NCBI GenBank assembly: GCA_016081115.2
Contig: JABTTQ020001757.1
Location: 186,027 to 250,026 of the forward strand
Length of the DNA stretch: 64,000 nt
Direction of reading: 5' to 3'
Source: Rehmannia glutinosa
Taxonomy: Eukaryota; Streptophyta; Magnoliopsida; Lamiales; Orobanchaceae
This document shows positions 1 through 11,926 of the stretch, piece by piece. The position numbers and the translations under genes were made by a program. Numbering within the stretch: the first letter of the stretch is position 1; each line of letters starts with the position of its first letter. Under the pieces are notes generated by a model. That model did no database searches and was not told where the DNA came from. It saw nothing but the letters and a program-made list of their open reading frames with translations.

Positions 1-2813
1 GATCTTACCTAAAATGCTTCCTTTTGAAGATGATGTAGAAGGAATCCAAATTCCTCACGGCCCAGGTAAATCTCGCAAACTCGCCAATAGAGATTCAAGC
101 GCCTCCCCTCTAATTGAGTCCACCTCTTGGTTGTGACAAGGGATAAATTCTTCGCTAGTAGAATTTACCACATTTTCGAAATTGAAAAATGGAATAAAAT
201 TTAATTCCAACAATCAACTATTGTAGAAATTTTGTAGATGAATAATTATTGGTTAATTATTCTCTACTAAAAATTTTGAAGAGAAAAATGGTGTATATTG
301 AAGAGAGAGTAAGTGAGCTTAGATTGTGAGAACAAAAATAAGTGTTAAGAAACCACCATTCATTCTCATTCCCTTCAAAAACCGTCTGCTTCAGTTTTCA
401 TTAGATGAAAACATGCTTTTGTTTCTTCTTTTAATCTTAATCAACAAAACATAATCATTTGCACAATATAACCTTTTTTATTAGAAAAATAAAAGGTTGT
501 ACAATGCCACCTACTAGGTTACTTTTTCCTACACATGCTAACATGTTGCATGTGATTTCAAGGTTAGATAAATGATGATGTTTTTTTTTTTTTTTTTAAT
601 CTCTCTTCATTATAAATATGTATATATATATATATATCCTAATATATATATATGTATATATTAAAATAAATCTCATTTATTTATTTCTCTTCAATTATCT
701 AGTTGGCTTCTACAATTAGGCCTACTAGATTAGGGTATGGGATTGGACTTTAAAGTCCAATTAATTAATTCTACTAATTAATTAATTAAATCCCAATTAA
801 TCAATTCAAATATTGATTAATTCATTCTATTCCAATTATTTGATTCTCTAATCAAATTAGATTTAATTAAATAATCAAATTATATAATTAAATATTTAAT
901 TCCACAATTGAATTAAATTAAAAACCCAATTAATTAATCTATATCAATTAATTGCATCCAACCATTGGATCTTTCAATCTCAAAATGTCAACATCCAAAA
1001 TTATGTGTGACCCTTTTAGGTTCACGACTAACACTAGTAGTAGGCTTACAACTTTTGTAACTTTCGAATAATAATAACTTATTTTATTTATTAATCCAAT
1101 TAATAAATATACTTGAAGTTAACTCTTTAATTTCAAGAACCTACAAATCATGGTAACACCTAGCAAGTAGCATGATTACCTAGTATTAGGTGAAATAGCG
1201 AGTAAACCTATTTCAATTGCAATTGCATACATGTACGATCCTTTCGACAACTAATTTCCCGATTAAATCTTGGGCATAGATTTATAAGTCGAACCCAATT
1301 GATTTAATAATCGTGATTCCATTTCAAGTACTTGTGATTCTCTTATGAATCAAATTCATCGTGCCTTGGCCAAGGTCTTTGAACCACAAACTATGAAAAC
1401 ACAGAAATTCCCTTATTAAATGACAAGTGTCGAATTCTATGTTGGCCACACACAAACCTCCATGTATATCACTACAATACCCAAAATACCTCTTTGTGAT
1501 TGTCAAGCAATCAAAAGGTAAATCAAAGTATTGTAGGATATACACAAGGTATAGTTGTGCCTCAAGTACGAGGATTAATCATGTACTATTGCAATATGAA
1601 AATTCTTATTCGACAATCAAAACTTCTATCTAAGAATTTTCATTGGGTCATGTTCGATGAACTTGTTCGCTAACAAGCACCCACATATGTGCATTTGTGT
1701 CTCAACACGATGTTAATGGAATGCAACATCCTCGTCTCATGAGCATGCACCATATGTACAAGTCTTACGGGGTTGTTTAATGTCCTATCTTGAAAAACCC
1801 ATCGACTTGGAACAAATTTAAGATCAAAGCCTTAGAGACATATTCCATGATCGCCATCAAATGCGCGACCATGCGTCATAGCTAAAATTGATCTAAGGAC
1901 TTTATCATATGTGCAAATATGTGATAAATGCAAAAGAACATAAGATAAAGAAATGCCTTTATATTATTATAATTTCCAATAAAATTGTTTTACAAGTAGA
2001 ATAAAATCCAATCTAATTGGAACGCGGGCATTCTACTCTAATGACTCTAAGGCCCAACATATGTTTGACGGGTTAAGATCATCAATTAATGTAAATTGGA
2101 GCCTTGTTGGAGAATTTTGGGTGTATAATTAATAAACAAAGTTTCTTGTATGTTTTGAATGGTATTGAAACCTATTTATAGTAGAAGTTTTCATTCACAA
2201 ATAAGAAAAGAAAATTCGAATTTATAGCCCCAATATATGATATACTTTTTTATTCTTTTTTTTTTGAAATATTTTCGTATATTAAAATCGTTAGATGTGG
2301 ACATGTGGTTGTGGTCTTTCATAATTGCTACAGTATTTACTTTAGAACGGTACATATCTCAAAAAATTTGAACAGATTTCGAAATTTGAATTAATGCTTT
2401 TGGTTGGCCAACGCAAATAGCTGCCATAATTAATTTTTTTTTCAATGCCATAATTAATTACATTCTCTTCTTATGTAGCAAAACATGAATTATATTAATT
2501 ACGCTTTACTCGGAATACAGAATTTTTCATCAGAAACATACAATAAATTAAAGATAAATTTGAAAAAATATTAGAAAATTTATGAACTTTAAGGTCTCAA
2601 TTAATGAACAGTAGTTTCTATATTTAGTAATATGTTTTTGGCGGAAAATTACTAAAAATAACACTATTCAGCTTTTTTATATATATAGATTTCATACCTT
2701 TTTTTTATCACTATATCCATGAAAAATATGTTACACTTCCATTTCTAGAATTATTAGTTTTTTTTTTTACAGTGCCTTTTTCCGATAAGGTATAAATCGT
2801 GCTATTTGTACTT
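1..2813. other. AT-rich non-coding flank, no gene recognised
   Basis: No reading frame here resembles a known protein; the short ones at 1324-1633 have no recognisable motif. The stretch is strongly AT-rich, with a (TA)n-type run at about 616-662 and a poly-T run near 580. Direct repeats of ATTAATTA-type sequence fill 760-950. The region 960-2100 is less biased and could be old LTR or other non-coding retroelement DNA, but I found no second copy, PBS or TSD in the window to prove it. Confidence 0.5.
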
Positions 2814-2920
2814 GGGAAATTTGCAGAAATGCCATTTTTTTACAATTTTTTGGGAAAATGCCACACAACCTAAAACCTTTTAATTATACGCCCTCACCCC
2901 TGTGAAATGTCCAAGATACC
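2814..2920 (+). repeat. MULE left terminal inverted repeat
   Basis: It starts GGGAAATTTGCAGAAATGCC and runs through a T-run, a CCTCACCCCT motif and TCCAAGATAC. The reverse complement of 21759-21866 follows the same order with few mismatches. Confidence 0.85.
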
Positions 2921-3680
2921 TCTCAGCTCAATTTTTTTAATTTTTTTCCCAAAGCTATTCTTCCCTCCTAAAAGAAACCCAGTTGATTGAGGTCCTTCAT
3001 TTCCCAAAGGTGTTCTAATTTCCCGATCGAGCTCCCATTTCCCTCTTAAATTTCCACATTCTCAGGCGACGGTGGACGACATTGCTACCGTGTACGGCGT
3101 ATTTGACGGCAGCGGTCGAGCAGAGACTGTATTGGACTGAAAGTAGCGCGATTTTGTGAATTCTTTTCGCCAAAATTTTGGCCCAGTTGATTTGTTTCCA
3201 GCCGACTTTGTTTGAGTTTCATTTTTTCAGTATATTAGGTCGAAAATATGGAAAGAGGTTAGTATTGTTTTTTGACTAATGTTTGCTGTTATTTTGGTTA
3301 TTTATCAATTGTAAACAAGTGTAAATACTGAATGTAGTTAGTGTTATATAGTGGGTAATACGTAATTATTTAAATTTTAGCAATTGTAATCCAGTTGAAG
3401 CTGTAAAAGTGATTAAATTGTAGAATTAGGTTGATTTTGGCAAAATTTGCTCTGTGCTGTAGTGTGTGGGTCTGATGTCTGCTAAGTAGTCGATTTAGTG
3501 GTCGTGGTGTGGTTGGTGGGCGGTCGGTAATGATAGTACCTATTAGGTTGCAGTCGTTTGTGTGGTCGTGTGTGTGGTATGTGTGTAGTCGGTGTGGTCG
3601 ATAACTGTGTAAGTTTCTGATTTAAATTTGTTATTGTATTCTATCGGGGGCTGGTTCATGCTCAATATTAATTCTTTGGG
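2921..3680 (+). other. MULE subterminal and leader region
   Basis: This is non-coding DNA between the left inverted repeat and the first recognisable transposase frame. 3050-3160 is a less AT-rich patch; 3500-3600 is rich in GTGTGGTCG-type tandem words. It may hold the transposase promoter and 5' leader, but no clear TATA box or start codon could be assigned. Confidence 0.4.
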
Positions 3681-4288
3681 ATGGTGCATGGGATTTGGAA
3701 TCAAGTAGTCGTCGTTGGTTTTTTCAGTGAGAAGAAAACAAAGCACGTGGTTGTCCCTTCCGATGTTACCTTCTCTCAATTATTAGAAAAGGCATATCTA
3801 GTCACCAAAGTGAGTCAGGATGATTTTGAAATTGAGATGACAAGTTGGCTGACATACCAATGTAAAGATTCATTGCCAATGTGTCCCGTAATAGATGAAG
3901 ATGATGTGCAGTTGTTGATTCGTGTTAACACATACAAGTTTTGTCTGCTCCACTATGCTTGGTAACAAAGTTGAGGGACAACCAAGTATCTACCCAATCA
4001 AAAAAGGAACAAAACGAGTCAGAAAGCAGTAACCGTTTTGCAGAAGTTGTTGCTCCCATAGGCACTGTAGTTCCAGAAACTCAACCACAATTCATACCTG
4101 TAATACCTGAACATCGTGTAGCACATGAAGCATCAGTTGACCCTCCCCGTGTTGTGTGTCAACAAGGCACAAGCATTAATTTGAATAACGATCCTCATCC
4201 AGATGATGATGACAATGTCGAACATTTCTACGACTATGAATTAGAGGCTGAATTGGAAGAGACAGACCCATTTTTCTATGATGACTTG
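3681..4288 (+). pseudogene. MULE transposase, N-terminal part (broken)
   Basis: This is the first part of a MuDR-type transposase. Two overlapping frames are needed: 3681-3965 (residues such as VVVPSDVTFSQLLEKAYL and a PVIDEDDVQLLI segment) and then the frame of 3941-4288, so there is at least one frameshift near 3945. The second frame is Asp/Glu-rich towards its end (DPHPDDDDNVEHFYDYE), as is common in the variable N-terminal region of plant MULE transposases. Reading is cut at 4288 by the copia insertion, and the sequence resumes at 18767 after one copy of the ACTTG duplication. The assignment rests on context and on the clear transposase domain downstream; this N-terminal part alone would be weak evidence. 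Confidence 0.6.
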
Positions 4289-5773
4289 TGTTGGGAAATT
4301 TATCTTGTAGCTTTTGATGATACCATGTAAAACTAAAACTATAAAGTTGGCACCCAATTTTTCTTGTAATTTGTATTGTAATAGATAGGGCTGGAAAAGA
4401 TGAGTCAAGTCAGCTATGCATAGAAATACAAGAAGTCAACTGAAGACTGAAGTGAAGACCTCGCTGCAAGATAGCTGAGTATGGCAAAGAAGAAAAGTCA
4501 AGAACTAAACTGAAGGTGTATCAGCTGTGAATCGGCTGTATGGAGAGTCAGTCAAGTCAACTCAAGAAGCCAAGTCTCAAGTTGAAGTGACAGATGAGTC
4601 ATCCGAGGATTGGAAGCTAACTCAAGTCAGCTGGGGAATAAAAGACTGCAGTCAAGTCAAGACAACTGAACGAGATCCGTTGATAAAAGTCAAGAATGTT
4701 AATCAAAATAGTAACATGTTAAAGTTGTCAGAGATAAAGCGTTAGTTCCAGTTGTGTGCAAAAGGAACAAACCAATGGGATAAATACGAGGAAATATCAA
4801 CATCAAGGACTGCAACAAGACAAGCCAACGAACACAAGTGACTTTTGAAATTAGCCTATCTCTTCAACGGGCAAAATTTCAAAACTTCACTATAAAAGGC
4901 TGAAGAAATTCATTGAGAAAAAGCGACCTTGCACACCTGAGAAATCAAACATTATTCAAGTTATTAACCTGCAATACTCTCAAGAATATTCAAGCTAATC
5001 CTCAAGCCTGAAACTCGAAGGAAATCGATCCAACACAAGCTGTGAAGGAAAAACAACTTCAAATCTGTTGAAGAGGAAACTTTTGAAGAATCAAAAGAGG
5101 TCTACTTTCCAAGGAGGATTGTAGGAAGGTTCAAGGTCGAACCAGTATCAAGTTATTGGAGCGCATCATGATCAAATCCAAGAGCTTGAGAAAGTGAACT
5201 GAAGTAGCAAGACAACTGTCCTGTGAAGAAGCTGAGTCGCAAGAGAAGCCAGCTGTGTGACCAAGGCTGTCCCTAGACTGTTCACCATATTGTAAACTGA
5301 TCTGTTACATAGTGGATTCCTCCAGGAGTTGGAGAAGAGAGGATTAGAAGAATTACCCCATCTTCGAACCTCTATAAAAATTAACTGTGTCATTTATTTT
5401 TCAGCACATTTATATTTCTGCATACTTTCATATCTGTTGATAAACTCATATATGCTATCCAATTGATTAATAATCAAGTGCTAAAATCAAGTGTTAAAAC
5501 AAGCTTAAAACAATTCAAAGGGTTTTAAGTCTTCCGCTGATAAAACCATCACAGCCAAGTTAAAGTTCAAGTTAAACAACCGAGTTATTCTATCAACAGC
5601 TCTATCGAGTCTGTTGAGTGGCTAACTTAGCTGAATAACCAACTTAGCTGTCCCTTAAGGACACAACTGTTTGACTTAACTCTGTAATAGTTTTAAAAGG
5701 ACTAAAATCGAAAAGTTGGTAAGGTTTATTCAACCCCCATTCTAAACCTTACTCACACCCATTTGGACCTACA
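4289..5773 (+). repeat. Sirevirus copy 1, 5' LTR
   Basis: 1485 bp, TGTTGG...CCTACA. It holds the promoter-like TATAAAAG at about 4891-4898 and is dense in AAGTCA/CAACTGA-type words. The same sequence recurs at 17273-18761, in diverged form at 29096-30512 and 41613-43188, and inverted at 58450-59942. Confidence 0.9.
4890..4898 (+). promoter_or_regulatory. Probable LTR TATA box
   Basis: CTATAAAAG lies about 600 bp into the LTR and is conserved as CTATAAAAGG near 42260 in copy 2's 3' LTR. In copy 1's 3' LTR the same place reads CTATTAAAGG. The position fits a U3/R boundary, but no transcription start can be seen from sequence. Confidence 0.5.
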
Positions 5774-5775
5774 AG

Positions 5776-5787
5776 TGGTATCAGAGC
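5776..5787 (+). other. Primer binding site, initiator Met tRNA
   Basis: TGGTATCAGAGC lies two bases after the LTR end. This is the standard plant retrotransposon PBS, complementary to the 3' end of initiator methionine tRNA. Confidence 0.9.
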
Positions 5788-5899
5788 GGTTGGTTTATTG
5801 AGCCTTCCGCACTGGTTACTGAACTAGATCTTTATTTTTTCAAAAAGGTTTTAAACACTTGCATTTTCAAAATCTTTCATTTTTAGCAAAGTTATTATC

Positions 5900-8262
5900 A
5901 TGGAAGCAAATATGACATGCATTCCTATGTTCAATGTGGAAGAATTTGATGATTGGAAAATTCCTATGCAGGCTCATCTATCTGCTCTACACGATGAAAT
6001 GTGGCTTGTGATAGAGGATGGGCCACTGCAAATATTGAAAGTGAACACGGTACAGAAGAAGAAGAGCGACTACGGTGAAGGAGAAGAAGAAGCTTTCTGC
6101 TTTGAAGAAAGACCAGCCATGGTTGAAAAACCAAGGACTGAGTGGACTAATGATGATAGGAAGAACTTGGACAATGTGGCCAAGGACATACTTTACAAGA
6201 CTTTGGACAAAGCAATGTTCAATAAAGTCAAATTCTGCAAAACAACAAAAGAAATCTGGAATAAGCTAACTTTAATTTGTGAAGGATCAGAGCAAATTAA
6301 AGAAAATAAATTGTCTGTTGCTGTACAAAAAATTGAAAATTTTAAAATGTTTGCAGGTGAATCTATGGACCATCTAGATGCCAGATTCACTGAGATCACA
6401 AATGAGCTTTCAGCTCTTGGGAAGGAATACACACCAAAGGAAATGTATATGAAGATCTTGAGGAGCCTTCTAGTTGAATGGGAAATGAAGACTATGGCCC
6501 TGAGACACTCCATGGACCTCTCAAAAACATCTAACCATGAGTTATTCTCAGATCTCAAAGCCTACGAGTTTGAGCTGAGAAGAAAAGAGCAAGAGAAAAC
6601 AATTGTACCCAAGACAGCTGCACTGGTAGTCAAGGATGGAAAGAGAGCTGAACCAAAGAAAGCCATAAACCAATAGGAGATTGCCCTAATGGTTAAAAGA
6701 TTCAACAAGTTCTTCAACAAGAACTATAAAAGAAACAAGGGTGAAACCTCCAGGAGACATTCAACTCCCTCTAAATCAAGAGAAGATAGGCCACCCAAGA
6801 GAGTTGAGCATCAAAGGGTAGAATATCAGAGAGCTGATAACCCAAGAACAGAAAAAGCTGATCAAAGAGCTGAGAACCTGTGTTGGAATTGCAGACAGCC
6901 AGGACATTTTGCAGTTGATTGTTCCTATCCACCAGTCAACAAATATAGGAATGAAGAAGAAAGAAAAGTCTTGAGAGAAAGAAGACAGAAAAGAACAAAG
7001 CCATCTTTGGCCGGTCCGCCGAGATAACTAAGTCTAAAGAAGCAGCAGACTCAGAGAGTAGTGAAGCTGACTACTCAAGTGATTCTGAAGAAGAAGCCAT
7101 GATCGGCCTTATGGCTAAAGAACAATATCAACCAGACCAAGATGATGAGATACACTCTAACTCATCTCATTCAGATTCAAGTGATAGTGATTGTGATACA
7201 CACACTTCATCACCCACTGATCTTTATGATTCATTAGGAAAAATGATGAAAGATTTTGAGCACATTAAATCCTCACACACACTTCTAAATGAGGAAAACA
7301 GCCAGCTCAGAAGCCAAAACTCACAACTGACTAAGGAGCTGAGCACTCTAAGTCACATAGCTGATGAAAACACAAAGCTGAAGGCTGAGATTGCCAAAAT
7401 GACAGCAGAGATAGTTGCTATAGAAAAGAGGGAAAAAGACCTCAAAAATGTGATTGCCTCATTTACAAAGGCATCCAAATCATTGGATGATCTTATCATG
7501 AGTCAAAAAGACTGTGGAGATAAGACAAACATAGGATTCAAAGCGTGATTTTGGAAAAAAGATCTTCAAGCAATGAAGCATCTCAAAAATCCAAAACACC
7601 AAATGTTGCACCCAGATTCACTCCTAAGCACAATCACAAACAAACTGGACTTGGATATAAAGGGAAAGGAAAACAACCAATTGAGTACGCTGAGAGGACA
7701 TCTGAGAAGAAATCCAGCAGAGTTCCTCAGCAAACTCCAAACAGAAAATACTCTGTGAAAAGCAAACAGAGCTACTAGAAACCCCAGAAATTTCGTCAAA
7801 AAAATACATATGATGGGAATGGTAGAAACTATCCAAACCAAGCTGATTGGTACAATGTAAAATATCAGCAAAGACCAATGGAATACAATCCTAAATGGCA
7901 AAAACCTAAACCTCAGCAAAGGTCATTCCAAAGGGAAAAGAGCTATTATCAGCACACATATGCACCCAGGCACTACACTCAGAAATATCACAACTATCCC
8001 AAGAAAGCAGTTGCTAAAACACACAAACACATGCATACAAACAAAAGAGACAGCTGTATGAACCTAAGACCTCCAAGCAATTTGAAAATGTGCACTATGA
8101 TTATGACACTGATAGATGGCAACCTCTTAGAGTCAAGTCTTTTGGCTATAGATTGGTTGGATTATCTTACATCACTAACACCTCAGGACCCAGGCAAGTA
8201 TGGGTACCTAAAAACTAATTTCCTTGATTGCAGGTTCAAGGAACAGTTGAGTGCCAAGGAAC
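5900..8262 (+). pseudogene. gag: Sirevirus copy 1 gag (zinc knuckle, coiled coil, basic Tyr/His tail)
   Basis: Capsid and nucleocapsid precursor. The ATG at 5900 begins MEANMTCIPMFNVEEFDDWK, the start of a copia UBN2-type Gag. An in-frame TAG at 6674-6676 breaks it (copy 2 has GAG there), and the same frame continues to 7027 through a CCHC zinc knuckle CWNCRQPGHFAVDC. A frameshift near 7010-7020 leads into an acidic SDSSDSDCD segment and a heptad-like coiled coil (about 7240-7470). A further frame (7545-8240) is Lys/Tyr/His-rich and has another TAG at 7776-7778, where copy 2 has CAA. A long Gag with a coiled coil after the zinc knuckle is characteristic of Sireviruses. The copy cannot make a full protein. 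Confidence 0.85.
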
Positions 8263-8263
8263 C

Positions 8264-8395
8264 TGGTACATGGATAGTGGATGTTCCAGACATATGACAG
8301 GAAACAAGAAAAATCTGTCAAAATTCAAGGAGATTAGAGGTGCAAAAGTCATATTTGGAGGAAATGAAGCTCCAGGGGAAATCAAAGGCACATGA
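8264..8395 (+). pseudogene. Sirevirus copy 1 aspartic protease remnant
   Basis: Frame 2 reads WYMDSGCSRHMTG, the copia retropepsin active-site block, with the DSG triplet at 8273-8281. It continues with NKKNLSKFKEIRG and VIFGGNE, then stops at TGA around 8393. The catalytic Asp lies in a different frame from the preceding gag tail, so frameshift mutations separate them here. In copia elements the protease releases Gag and Pol products from the polyprotein. Confidence 0.8.
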
Positions 8396-9442
8396 TCTAT
8401 CAAGAAGAATGGATTGGAATTCACAGATGTTGCTTATGTTGAAGGCCTCAACTTCAACCTGTTAAGCATCACCAACTCTATGACAAGGGCTATAATGTTG
8501 GATTCAATATGGGAGTGTGCGGATCAAAGATCTTTGAATCAAATGAAATAGTCTTTTAGGGATCAAGACAGAAGAATATGTATGTGGTAGATTGGTCTAC
8601 TGCTACACCAAGCACTTGTCTATTAGCAAAGAGCACAACCGAATCAAGTTGGCTATGGCACAAAAAGCTGAGTCATCTGAACTTAAGGACAATCAACAAG
8701 CTTGCAAGGAGTCATCTTGTAGAAGGATTGCCAGACTCAGTGTACAAGAATGAAAGTGTATGTGATGCATGCCAGATGGGAAAGCAAATAAAATCCTCAT
8801 TCAAGGACAAGCCAAGTCCTTCTTCAAAAAGGATATTACATCTGTTGCATATGGATCTATTTGGTCCAGTTGAACCAGCCAGCATAAGTGGGAAGAAATA
8901 CACCTTAGTAGTGGTAGATGATTATTCAAGATATACATGGACAATCTTCATGTGCAAAAGGAAGGAAACTTTGCAGAAGTTACCTTAGCTGAAAAGAGTT
9001 CAAAATGAAAAGAGCCAAACCATTATAAAGATAAGGTCTGATAGAGGAACTGAGTTTGTCAATGGGATAATTACTCATAATTGTGTCAAAAATGGTATTG
9101 CTCATGAGTTATATGCAGCAAGAACTCCACTACAGAATGGAGTAGCTGAAAGAAGGAACAAAGCTCTCAAGGAAGCTGCAAGGACCATGTTAGCTGAAGC
9201 TGGATTGCCTAAGAGATTTTGGGCTGAAGCCATTGCTATACTCAAAATAGATGCATGATTAACAGGCAATTAACCAAGACTCCCTACGAGATTTGGACAG
9301 GGAGAAAGCCAAATTTTGGGTACTTCAGGATATTTGGATGTAAATGTTTCATCCATAACAATGGCAAGGATAATCTGAAGGCTTTTGATGCTAAAGTTGA
9401 TGAAGGTATCTTTTTGGGATACTCAGCTGAGTGCAAAGCCTA
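8396..9442 (+). pseudogene. Sirevirus copy 1 integrase
   Basis: Integrates the cDNA into the host genome. The GAG-pre-integrase zinc-binding block is visible at about 8660-8780 (WHKKLSHLN ... CDACQMGK). The core follows, with a first catalytic Asp in LLHMDLFGP and DYSRYTW nearby (to 8988), a second Asp in RSDRGTEFVN at about 9036-9065, and a Glu in QNGVAERRNK at about 9135-9165. The C-terminal part KTPYEIWTGRKPN ... FGCKCFIHNNGKDNL lies in another frame (9255-9443). A TAG at about 8986-8988 replaces the CAG found in copy 2, and at least one further frameshift is needed. Confidence 0.85.
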
Positions 9443-9789
9443 AAGAGTGTTGAACAAGAGGACTATGGTCATAGAAGAGTCTGGTTTTTGATGAACCCAA
9501 TGTAAATGGAGAAAACATTGAAGAGCTAGCTGACAAGATGAATCAGCCAACTATGCAGAAGAGTCCTTATGTTGAAACTGAAGTAAGAGCAATCAACACA
9601 GATGAAGACGAGATAGTTGAATCTCATAGACAGCTGGAAAGTCTATAGCTGAATGAAGATGAAAGAGATGTTCAAGACAACTTAGCTGCGAGATGACTGA
9701 ATCCAGCTAACTTGCTCCAACCTGATGTGAGATGGCTGAGAGACCATCCACCAGAGTTAGTTATTGGAGATGTCAGAGATTGCATAAGA

Positions 9790-10797
9790 ACCAGATCCAG
9801 AGCATAACATGAAGCAATGTTTACTTGTTTTATTTCCCAAATAGAGCCAAACGATGTGTCTCAAGCATTGGATGACACACATTGGATTCAAGCCATGCAA
9901 GAAGAGCTGAATCAATTTGAAAGAAACAAGGTATGGGAATTGGTGCAGAGGCCAACCCATCAAAATGTTATTGGCACAAAATGGGTTTTTAGAAACAAGA
10001 TGAATGAGGAAGGATCTGTGGTGAGAAACAAGGCAAGATTGGTAGCCAAAGGGTATTGCCAAGAAGATGGAATAGATTTTGATGAAACCTTTGCCCCTGT
10101 TGCTAGATTGGAAGCAATAAGAATGTGTCTTGCCTATGCTGAACATAAGAACTTCACTGTGTATCAAATGGATGTGAAGAGTGCATTTCTAAATGGACTG
10201 CTAGAGGAATAAGTCTATGTTGAACAACCTCCAGGTTTTGAGCAGAAGACTATTGAAGATAAGGTGTACAAGCTCAAGAAAGCATTATACGGATTGAAAC
10301 AGGCACCAAGAGTATGGTATGACACATTGTCTCAATTTCTAACTGACAATGGATCCACCAGAGGCAAAGTGGACAGAACACTCTTCAGAATTCAAGATGG
10401 AGAGAGTATACTGCTTGTTCAAATATATGTGGATGTCATCATTTTTGGATCCACAAATAAAGAGATGTGTGATAAGTTCTCAAACCTCATGCAAGGCAAA
10501 TTTGAGATGAGTATGATGGGAGAGCTGACTTTCTTCCTAGGACTTCAAGTCAAGCAATTGAAGGATGGAACCTTCATAAGTCAAACAAAATACACCAGAG
10601 ATTTAATGAAGAAATTTGGTATGGAAGAGAAGTCTTCTGTGAAAATACCAATGAACACATCAGTCAAGATGGACATGGATGCAGATGTCAAGGCTGTAGA
10701 TCAAACTAGATATAGACTACTTATTGGATCATTGCTCTACTTAACAGCCAGCAGACCAGACATCACCTTTGCAGTAGGTTTGTGTGCAAGATTTTAA
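9790..10797 (+). pseudogene. Sirevirus copy 1 reverse transcriptase, catalytic motif altered
   Basis: Copies element RNA into DNA. One frame from 9817 carries the copia RT blocks: HWIQAMQEELNQFERNKVW, IGTKWVFRNKMNEEG, ARLVAKGYCQ, YQMDVKSAFLNG (first catalytic Asp), LYGLKQAPRVWYD, and IYVDVIIFGST. The canonical motif is YVDD and copy 2 has YVDD at the same place, so one catalytic aspartate is replaced by valine near 10430-10437. A TAA at 10210-10212 (GAA in copy 2) and a terminal TAA at 10795-10797 (CAA in copy 2) interrupt the frame. The enzyme would be inactive even if read through. Confidence 0.9.
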
Positions 10798-11371
10798 TCT
10801 ACACCAAAGAAGAGCCACATGACTGCAACTAAAAGAATCCTAAGGTATTTGAAGGGATGCCAGGAAGTTGGCTTATTGTATCTAAAGGAAGGTGGATTCA
10901 AGCTTATTGGTTACTCAGACTCAGACTATGCTGGATGTAGAGTTGACAGGAAGAGTACTTTAGGTACATGTCAAATGCTTGGAAATAGATTGGTTTCCTG
11001 GTTTAGCAAGAAGCAAAATTCAATAGCCACATCCACAGCTGAAACAGAGTACATAGTTGTGGGCAGCTGTTGTGCCCAAGTCTTATGGATGAGACAACAA
11101 CTAAGAGACTATGAGATTGAAGAAAAAGAAATTCCAATTATGTGTGATAACACTAGTGCTATTGCAATCACTCAGAATCCCGTGTTGCATTCAAGAAAAC
11201 AAAGCACATTAATGTCAGATATCATTTTATAAGAGATCATGTTGAAAAGAAAGACATCACTTTGGAATATATCTCAACTGATAAGCAGTTAGCTGGCATA
11301 TTCACTAAGCCCCTATGTGAATCAAGATTTAAAGAGCTTAAGAATGAGCTAGGGTTAATTGAGATGAGTTA
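10798..11371 (+). pseudogene. Sirevirus copy 1 RNase H, end of pol
   Basis: Degrades the RNA strand during reverse transcription. 10819-11232 contains LIGYSDSDYAGC (catalytic Asp region), DRKSTLGTCQ, TAETEYIV (Glu) and MCDNTSAIAI (Asp), the normal copia RNase H order. A frameshift near 11195 moves the C-terminal block (RYHFIRDHVEKKDI ... FTKPLCESRFKELK) to another frame, which ends at TAA about 11369-11371. Confidence 0.88.
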
Positions 11372-11926
11372 ACACTCAGAAGACTCAATCAACAGAGATA
11401 GTCGATGAGAAAATGAGAAAATAGCAAGTTTCACAAATCAGCCAAGTGAAACAGCCATATCGGAAAGTCAACTATATCGAGTTAGCTGACAGCTGAGTCA
11501 CTTAATGGAAAGAGAAGCAGAGTTAAGACATATTTGATTTAAGCTGAGTCATTTATGAACTAAGTAACAAAAACGCAGTCGTTTTAAATGAGTGGGAATG
11601 CTTTTAAGGATGACGTCAACGTAATAATGACGGGTACAGTAAAAAGCTGCACAATAAGCATATGATTGGATATTAATGCTGCCGCATTAAATGCGAGGAA
11701 TTAAATGCGGTTTGACGTCTTAATCTGTGCCGTTGATCTCGATCAAAAAATTCAAATCCGAAGTCATGCCCTTTCATAACCCTTATATATACGGTTTTCA
11801 GTCTTCTCTCTCCCCTACTGAAACTGTTCATCTTTAAAGAAAAGGCAAAGCAAGTTTCTTTTTTCTCTCGAAAACCCTAAGAGTTCTCAAGCAAGTTATT
11901 CTATTTTTAATCGGTATTCTCTGAAA
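11372..11926 (+). promoter_or_regulatory. pol-ORF3 spacer with promoter-like TATA and CT-rich leader
   Basis: The 555-bp non-coding interval between pol and the third ORF ends in features that resemble a plant promoter and 5' leader. These are CCCTTATATATACGG at about 11780-11794, then a CT-rich tract (TCTTCTCTCTCCCCT) at about 11803-11817, then AAAACCCTAAG shortly before the ATG at 11927. This could allow a separate transcript for ORF3. In copy 2 the same position reads ACCATACTTAAACC, so the TATA-like core is not conserved there although the CT-rich leader is. This is inference only. Confidence 0.4.

Noticed and set aside
1324..1633. Overlapping 60-70 codon frames on both strands
   Set aside because: No motif, no start context and a strongly AT-rich surrounding; likely chance frames in old repeat DNA.
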